Of a stretch of DNA of 64,000 nt, positions 57,677 through 64,000 are shown one piece after another. The notes under the pieces were generated by a model. It was given only the letters and a program-made list of their open reading frames with translations, was not told the origin of the DNA and made no database searches. Positions within the stretch are counted from its first letter, which is position 1; each line of letters begins with the position of its first letter. The translations under genes were made by a program, and so were the position numbers. The stretch is from positions 372,001 to 436,000 of the forward strand of contig OZ017749.1 in assembly GCA_963969365.1 (NCBI GenBank), written 5' to 3'. The stretch is from Asterochloris sp. CNOR1 (Eukaryota; Chlorophyta; Trebouxiophyceae; Trebouxiales; Trebouxiaceae).

Positions 57677-57879
57677 AAGGAGATGTACATGGTGGTTGCC
57701 TGGCTTGTGGTGAAAGTGCCTGAGTACTTCTTGATGTTGTGTCCAAAGACATCCTTCAGAGCCGCCAAGCTCTGTCGCGAGATCTGCAGCAGCTGGTCCT
57801 CATTGGTGGTGATGTGGTTGACAACAATCTCAAAGTTGCGATCTTGCCTCTTGCCGCTGCCTGGCTTGGTCTTCGTCAT
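57673..57879 (-). CDS. Unrecognised 68-residue frame upstream of and overlapping the 290-residue frame
   Basis: The product is basic at its start (MTKTKPGSGKRQDRNFEIVV) and polar after (NHITTNEDQLLQISRQSLAA), ending QATTMYISL. The ATG follows GAAAGCAGGCC, which could be an acceptor, so this may be an internal exon of a longer minus-strand gene, possibly the zinc-finger gene upstream. It has no known domain. Confidence 0.4.
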   Translation of the reverse strand: MTKTKPGSGKRQDRNFEIVVNHITTNEDQLLQISRQSLAALKDVFGHNIKKYSGTFTTSQATTMYISL

Positions 57880-57904
57880 GGCCTGCTTTCCTATGAGTGA
57901 GATT

Positions 57905-57993
57905 GAAAAGCTCTAAGTGAGAGCTCAGCCCATGATCACGACAAATTTAATGTTGCCGTCGATGTTCTCGCTGCTGCCATGCTTAGCCTTCAT
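57905..57993 (-). repeat. Decayed copy of the 57879 frame start, placed just upstream
   Basis: On the minus strand GCAGGCTACGATGAAGGCTA, GCAGCAGCGAGAACATCGAC and TTAAATTTGTCGTGATCATG parallel GCAGGCCATGACGAAGACCA, GCAGCGGCAAGAGGCAAGAT and TTTGAGATTGTTGTCAACCA in the real frame. It keeps an ATG but stops after 22 codons. Confidence 0.7.
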
Positions 57994-58059
57994 CGTAGCC
58001 TGCTCGAAGCAAGCAGCCAGCTCTAACTGCCTGAGCACAGACTGATCCTGACCAGAAAG

Positions 58060-58500
58060 GACTGGCACTTGCATGCGAGCCCCTCCCCCCTTTACTTTTG
58101 GTGAATTTGGTGGTGCTCACCTGCCCAGACCAGCTGCATTTGCCAGGCAGATAGGTAGCGCATGTTGAGCAGAAGGGATGCCATGAGCACATGACAGGGG
58201 CATATGAGCCCCTTTCCCCCCTGACATGAGGCCCCCCTCCCCCGACTTGTAGTGATTGTGGTGGTGCTGGCACAGTGCAGCTCTGTCTGCTCAAACACAG
58301 ACACAGAAGGATTGGCTTGCCCACATGAGCCCTCCCTTCTTATTCTTGGTGTTCATGGTGACATTTGCCTACCCAGACCAGCTTTGTTCGCTTTGGCACA
58401 GATTGATGCTGAGCAAAGGGATGAACACGTGCACAATAGCCCCCCCCTCCCCTAAGTTTTGGTGATTTTGGTGCTGCTCAGACACTGATGATCTAGAAGT
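58060..58500. repeat. Minisatellite block 1 with CCTGCCCAGACCAGCT core
   Basis: Imperfect units of about 110-130 bases share CCCCTCCCC, TTTTGGTGATTTTGGTGGTG, CTCACCTGCCCAGACCAGCT and CACAGA(C/T)TGATG(C/T)TGAGCA. Read on the minus strand, the core is GGGCAG|GTGAGC, an acceptor and a donor back to back. Confidence 0.75.
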
Positions 58501-58741
58501 TCCAGATGAGCTGCTGGAGATAGGCATCTCAGAATTAAATCACTGGAATCACTAAATGTTAAGGGAGGAGGGTGAAGGCAATGCAAGGATGTCACTTTGG
58601 TGTGGGGGCTCTGCGGGCGCATCTAGGAGGTCCAGATCTGACTCTTGAGCCCACAAGTCTGGTCCTCCATTCGAAATATTGCAATGACACTGTCTTTGGT
58701 AAAAAGCTGCTGGTCACGCTTATTCTGAGCTGCACGCTCTT

Positions 58742-60335
58742 TCACCAGCTTCTTGATTTTCTTGTGTGGGCTGACAGGGGGCCAGCCTCTGCGTGCTCCT
58801 CAATCTTGCCCTCCACCCAGTCACAGAAGCTCTGCAGCACCCGTGCGCTCTCCATGTCCAGGTGCCCCGCAACTTCATTCCACCTCATGAAGTCTGGCAG
58901 TCCTGCAGTCATCAAGACTGGCTGAGGGCAAGCTGACACAGTACACAGTGGCTCAGCTTGTGCAATACTGGCAGCCTTCAGATCCTCACCAGGCTCAGTG
59001 AGCACCAGTGCGCCTGGTTCCTTCACTACTTTGCAATACACTGAAGCCAAGCGAGGCTGCTTGAGGTTGCACCACACAAGTCTCGCAAAAGCGCTGCCCA
59101 GGTCGAGAGGGTTGTGGTGTCGCAGCAGCGTCTTGGCATGTGTTTTCCAGTCATTCAGAAGAAATTCGTACTCTTCATTGCTGCCACCCACCTGCATGGC
59201 AACAACACATAGTCACATTGAGCGAACGCTGGAGAGGAGGCAAAGTATTGTGTGGCCTGTCTACCTGGGTGCTGAGCTCATGACTTGAAACAAAGAGCAC
59301 AGCTTGGCATGCCCTCAAGGGAGCTCCTGCAAGTTTGGTTCCTGTGAGGAGCGGGTCCCTGAACAAGGTGGACTCGACCTGTCCTTGAAAAGCAGCCAGC
59401 TCTGTTTGCCTGAGCCCAAGCTCATGATGCGCAGAGAGGTTTGACATGCGCATGCGAGCCCCTCCCCCCTTTAGTTGGTGAAATTGGTGGTGCTCACCTG
59501 CCCAGACCAGCTGTACAGATGTATATCAAGCAGAAGGGATGGACACGAGCACATGTTATGGGCATACGAGCCCATCCCCTCCCTACATGAGACCCCCCTG
59601 CCCTGACTTTTGGTGATTGCGGTGGTGCCTTCACCGTGCAGCTCTGTCTGCTTCAGCACAGACTGATGTTTCAATCGAGAGGATTGGCATGCGCGCATGA
59701 GCCCTCCTCTTCTGAATTTTAGTGTTACTTACCTGCCCAGACCAGCTTTGTTCGCCTTAGCACAGATTGATGTTGAGAAAAAGGGGTGGCATGAGCGCAT
59801 GAGCCCCCCTCCCCTATATTTGGTGGTTTTGGTGGTGCTCAGACACTGAAGCTCCATCCACTTCAGCTCAGACTGATGTTGAGCAGGATCATTACGTGAC
59901 GACATGAGGCCCTCCTAGCCCTGGCTTTTGGTGATTTCAGAGAACTCACCTGCCCAGGTAAGAGATCACATCCTCTGCTCACCTCAATGTCCTTCAAGCG
60001 AACGCTTGATGGCTCTGACAGAACTGCTGATGCCTGAGCACTCGGCTTGGCCTGGGCCTCCTCCTCACGCTATCTCTGCAGGGCAGTGAGGGATAAGGGC
60101 CCGCGGGAGCCAAGGCTCCTGGTGAGCGGGAATGCTACTCACACACCTTCTGCGCCTTTGCTGCAGCCAGTGCCTCCTCATATTCTTGCTTCGTGATGCA
60201 GTTGCTGTCTGGATCTTTCTCAGCGTCTGTCAGGAGGTCCCACCCCTTGCAATCGAAGTTGCGCGGCTTCATGTGCGCCACGAAGTGTCCCCGCTGGTCA
60301 CTGAAGTGGTGGCAGGCAGGGCAGCGGAATGGCAT
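58742..60335 (-). CDS. Zinc-finger-like protein, unrecognised family
   Basis: Supported exons are 60147-60335, 59983-60069, a segment ending at 59265 (from about 59453) and 58742-59191. The first exon encodes MPFRCPACHHFSDQRGHFVA followed by HMKPRNFDC, a C-x2-C...H-type C2H2 finger at the very N-terminus, then an acidic stretch with KQEYEEALAAAKAQK. The second joins in phase (REEEAQAKPSAQASAVLSE). The last ends with CDWVEGKIEEHAEAGPLSAH and TGA, though a GTGAAAG donor at the stop could extend the gene toward 57.9 kb. The third exon's acceptor is unresolved. Two minisatellite blocks occupy its introns or flanks. Finger-plus-unknown-body genes of this kind are often mobile-element derived, but I see no transposase motif. 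Confidence 0.5.
59440..59980. repeat. Minisatellite block 2, same family as 58060-58500
   Basis: Four or more units repeat CCCCTCCCCCC, GGTGGTGCTCACCTGCCCAG, ACCAGCTTTGTTCGC and AGACTGATGTTGAGCA. The last short piece at 59944 (CTCACCTGCCCAGGTAAGAG) abuts the real exon end at 59983. Confidence 0.75.
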
Positions 60336-61396
60336 GATGGCCAGTGGTAAACGAGCTGCCGGTCAGGAGTGCAGCTCATTTACTTTTCAAAAAAGTTTGA
60401 AAAGTCTTCGAGTCTGTCACCACTCAAGAAGTCAAGGTGGGGCATGAGCACCATGACTGAGCTCTGCCGCAAAGCAGGGCTTCAATTTTCATGCCGTGTC
60501 GCTGGGTGTTCAGCCAGCTAGCTATAGCCTAGCTTACATAGGTGTATCACAGGCCATGTGACACCCCGCAACATGCCCTTGAACCATCACATGCTATATG
60601 GCATGTCACCATATTGTAGGCCTCTTAAATGATACAAATGACCCAGACTGTCGTCAATACCCTGTGTACACACACATGCTCACCGCACTGAATGTCGTTT
60701 TGCACACATCAAGATGTTCACAACAGCCTGGCATGCTTCGATGCGCCCATGACTGACACCTTCTTGTCCATCAGCTCGTGCACAGATTGTCAGGCCTCTG
60801 GCACAGATTGTCAGGCATGATCCACAACTTCTTGCAGCTGCTCCTCTAGCATCAAGCCTATCTGGTGTATGTCTGAGGAAGTGTTCTACCTCCTGGAGGC
60901 AGCATGACATGTGACAGCCGCAGGCAACCATGCAGACTTAAGGCGCACTCCAGGAGTATGGCTCGGCGCTTCCAGTTGGCACTTTACTCGCCATACCACA
61001 TCTGCACGTGTCTCAGTGCACAACAAGCTTGCTACTTGCAGCTGGCCCCCAGACATACGCAGTTGGTCATGAGGAGCTGCCTCCATCAGCATGTATCAGG
61101 GCCACCAGGCTTGCAGCGTGCCGTCAAAGGGAGATGCGTCAGTGTCCCTGGACACATTACCAGCAGGTGAGGCAGCAACCAAGCTGCAGACCCTTGAACA
61201 GACCCATTATGTGGTGTTGAGCTCAGCCATGACTCTTCACACAGGTCCTGTCTGCTTGCTCCCAGCAAACTAAAGATATCAGATGTCTAAGGGTCTAGTT
61301 ACAATTTCATTGATTTAAGCAACAGAACGTACTGCTTGAGATTTTTGCAGTGCTGCTGAACCTTGGCTGAAGCTGATGGAGGCAATTTGGGGATCT
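60336..61396. other. Intergenic; no gene recognised
   Basis: Presumed promoter of the zinc-finger-like gene next to 60335 and the 3' flank of the Crinkler/RHS-like gene. Only short random-looking frames. Confidence 0.4.
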
Positions 61397-64000
61397 TCAT
61401 CCAGACGTCCATTCATCGAATGTGTCTTGGTCTGGCACCACCACATAAACAGCTCGGTCGATGCTGCTGTCAACTTGCTCCAGTGTGTCAAAGATGCCAG
61501 GTTTCAACTCATGCCGCGTTGAGACCGTGCACTGGAACATGCACCCACTTCTGGGGTGCAAAGCATCAATGCCAGGGAAGTTGGCCTGCTTTGGAACAGC
61601 ATATGCATCTGCAATTGACGGCAGCTGCCTCACATTCTCAAAAGCCTCTCGTTGGAGTGGCGGCAGGACCAGTTCAGTAACCTGTTTGGCAGCGGCGCCA
61701 GGACTTGCTTTGACTGGCCGTCCCGGGCCCGCTTTGGGAGGCAACAGCTCTCTGCAGTCAGAAGAATATTAGTGCTGATTCTCCTGCTTCACTTACTTGC
61801 TCAGACCTCACCTAATCTTGAACTTGCCTCCTCGCGAAAGTGTCTCATGCATCTGGAACTCCATCAGCCCCCCTTTGAAGGCTCTCAAGCCCTGCAAAGC
61901 AACTGTGGCATGCTTAGGCAAGACAGCATGCAACAACAGGCGCCGCCTGCAAGTGCTGTGGCACTGCTTGCTGCAAGAGTGGGACACTCACGGAGGAGGC
62001 CTTGTTGCCACCCGCAGCCAAAAAAGCGCGCTGCTGGTCTCCCAAAGTTCGCGTGACCTGCTCATACACTCTGTGTCTGATCTCATAGGACCTGAAATCA
62101 ACTGTACGGGTTTTGAAGTCGCCTGCACAGCAGTGGTGGCAGGGTTGGGTGACTGCAAACTCGGCAGTTACACGACTGCAGTGCTGTTCACCACTAGACA
62201 GGAATGCTAACCAGATCTCCAAGCAGGAGCTGAGATCAGGAGTAGCCTATGGCTGGCAGTGTCAGGGACCCCCACTGCGTCAGGGTGAAGCCTGAGACCA
62301 ACTGTTCCCACACGAGATTGTCCAAAGCATCCTCAGCATCAGCCAAAGGGTCATTCTTCGGGTCGGCAAAGACCTGCCGGGGGATGCCACCAAGAGATTT
62401 GAGGCGCTCCTTGACCTGCATGCAGCTTTTGATGGTGGCAAACCTTGGCCTGGAGCAAGGCGCGCTCTACAATTGCATGGTGAGCAGCAGGGCGAGATGA
62501 CACGGTTGGGCAAGTTCAGTGACTCTTTTGCTGCCAGCTCACCAGCGAGCGACTCAGCTGTGGGTGCAATTTTGCCGCCACCTTGGAAATCTCAGTTGGG
62601 GTCCAAGGATCCATGATGAGGGCCTGACTGGAGACAGTCATGAATTGTTTCTGATAGTCCTTGAAGCGATCAGGCTTGTAGGAGTGGGCCACAAGGCTCA
62701 GATCAAACCTGTACATTGCATTGGCAAGGGGACTGCATCATCCACCAGGTAGCATAGCCACCCTCTTGGAGCAACTGCAGCAAGGACCACATGCTGGCAC
62801 CTACTGTAGGCTCACAATGCTTGAGATTGTGGCTCATTTCATCTGCGTGCTGTCTTCTGTGCCAGATGACAGCAAGCCTACCTTGCTGGCTTGCTCAACA
62901 GTGATCTGCTTGACTCCACCTTTGCCGTCAAAGACAAAAAAATTCCCTGCCAACCCGAGTTTCAGCATGCCAGAGCACCTCCTTGCCATCTTGAAGCAAC
63001 CTGCAGCATTGTCAGGATTGAGGACTGCGCAGCGCAGGGTGCATGCCCAGATGGATCGCTGGGTGCTAGTCTGCCCTTGGCAACGGTTGCACAGCAGGAG
63101 TCAGGCCACACCTCACTGTATGCATCCCCCAAGCACCCTGAGCTGCCCTCACTTGATGAGGGCCCACACCAGCCACCACGACTTGCCAATCCCTGCGTTG
63201 CCGCTGACCACAAAGCCCTTGAGGCTGCTGTCGGTGACATGGTCCCAGAGCGCCTCATAGACTTCGCGCACGAACAGGTCTTGTCCCCCTCCCAAGCATG
63301 GGACCGGCACAGGGAAGTGCAGGAAGCCGTCCTTATCTAATTGCTTGGGAAACTTGGGGATGGCCGCCGCAAAGTCGATCCATTCTTGAGCGGTTTCCAG
63401 CCCTGCAGGGCAGCACCCTAAAGTCAGTCCTCCTGCCGTGGCGCGCACGGAGCCAAGGTCTAGCAGCCGACCAAAGGTTGCGGGCCGTCACACCATGCTG
63501 GGCAGCAGCAGGTCTTGCAACGACCCAAGGCTCCACCGATTGAGAGCTGATCAATGTCTCCAGGATGCTTCACCGCGTCCCATGTGCAGCAGGAGGCCAC
63601 CAGATTCCTTTGAAAAGGTGCAGCGACCAGCAGGGCAGCATGGCGCTTCCGTGCAATTGTGCAGCTGTCAGGTCAGCCACATGCAAAGGTGCAGTGCAAG
63701 CTGATGCCGCCTGCTCCAGCACTTGCCACCATGCTGCCACCTCCAAGGAGCTGCCCTACCATCATGCCTTACGGTCACTTGACAAGGCGAAGACGCGGCG
63801 GCAGGGACGAGGGGCTTCTGCAAGGTGTGGTGCGCAGCATGCAAATCGCCTGTGCCCTGAGGTGCCCTGTTGCGTGCATAGCCCCGACTCCTGCTGGTGC
63901 CGCCAATTGCAGCAGGTGGACCACCGCAGCCACCGCCACTACCTGGGAACTCAGGTGCTAACGGGACCTCTTGCCGCAGGATGCTGGACGGGCCAAACAA
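61397..64000 (-). pseudogene. Crinkler/RHS-like P-loop NTPase protein, frame-damaged, 5' end outside window
   Basis: Minus-strand pieces in family order: 63153-63402 with EVYEALWDHVTDSSLKGFVV and the Walker A motif GNAGIGKS; 62882-63000 (LLQDGKEVLWHAETR); about 62543-62760 with YLVDDAVPLP and IMDPWTPTEI; 62236-62415 with LKSLGGIPRQVFADP; and 61397-61751 with CMFQCTVSTRHELK and AVYVVVPDQDTFDEW, ending TGA. The order P-loop, MxPWxxxEL-like, GGIPR, QxTVS, VVPxxxF is that of the Crinkler/RHS superfamily of nucleases and NTPases found in mobile elements and eukaryotic effectors. The frame is lost in an A7 run (62936-62942) and again near 62715, so it is probably inactive unless these are sequencing errors. 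The frame at 63668-64000 is Gly/Pro-rich and may be an upstream exon. Confidence 0.6.

Overview
The window is nuclear DNA of a eukaryote, most likely a chlorophyte green alga. Genes are split by many short-to-medium introns with GT(or GC)...CTGCAG boundaries. Coding DNA is rich in GC, CAG and GCTG. Three genes have TGTAA, the usual chlorophyte poly(A) signal, 50-170 bases past their stops. Most proteins are ordinary eukaryotic ones with plant-type relatives. No rRNA, tRNA, CRISPR array or bacterial operon was recognised.

Layout. 233-7336 (+): 3' part of a DDX54/Dbp10 DEAD-box helicase, cut by the left edge. 7337-12815: gene-poor, with one unrecognised short gene (9132-9446), possible membrane peptides near 11.4 kb and a decayed copy of the helicase 3' end (12.5-12.67 kb). 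12816-17804 (-): complete eight-exon peroxisomal NAD carrier (PXN type). 19651-21130 (+): Gln/His-rich protein exons. 22645-27526 (+): translation factor eIF2B alpha. 28963-31670 (+): short-chain dehydrogenase. 32283-36278 and 36685-40549 (both -): two tandem copies of a seven-exon gene for a single-pass membrane protein with SGSGD-type beta repeats resembling the bacterial GIN/DUF2807 adhesin head. 40822-48781 (+): ten-exon BRCA1/BARD1-like protein of about 1812 residues (RING, Tudor-like domain, two BRCTs). 49814-56127 (+): X-family DNA polymerase of lambda type (BRCT, HhH region, palm). 56804-64000 (-): unlike the rest, with a zinc-finger-like gene, two overlapping unknown frames, splice-site-bearing minisatellites and a damaged Crinkler/RHS-like P-loop protein running off the right edge.

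Functional links. BRCA1-like and Pol lambda-like genes lie head-to-tail, 1.0 kb apart; both families act in double-strand break repair. The BRCA1-like gene is divergent from the second membrane-protein copy, with 272 bases between start codons. The other neighbours show no shared pathway.

The main unusual signal runs through nearly every gene. Introns carry one to four decaying or near-perfect tandem copies of the neighbouring exon edge, splice site included. I see this in the carrier, eIF2B alpha, Gln-rich, BRCA1-like, polymerase and right-end genes. The tandem membrane-protein genes contain whole decayed pseudo-exons. Several introns also appear to use GC donors. Exon coordinates are my own splice reconstructions: they keep the reading frame and family similarity, but no transcript evidence was available.
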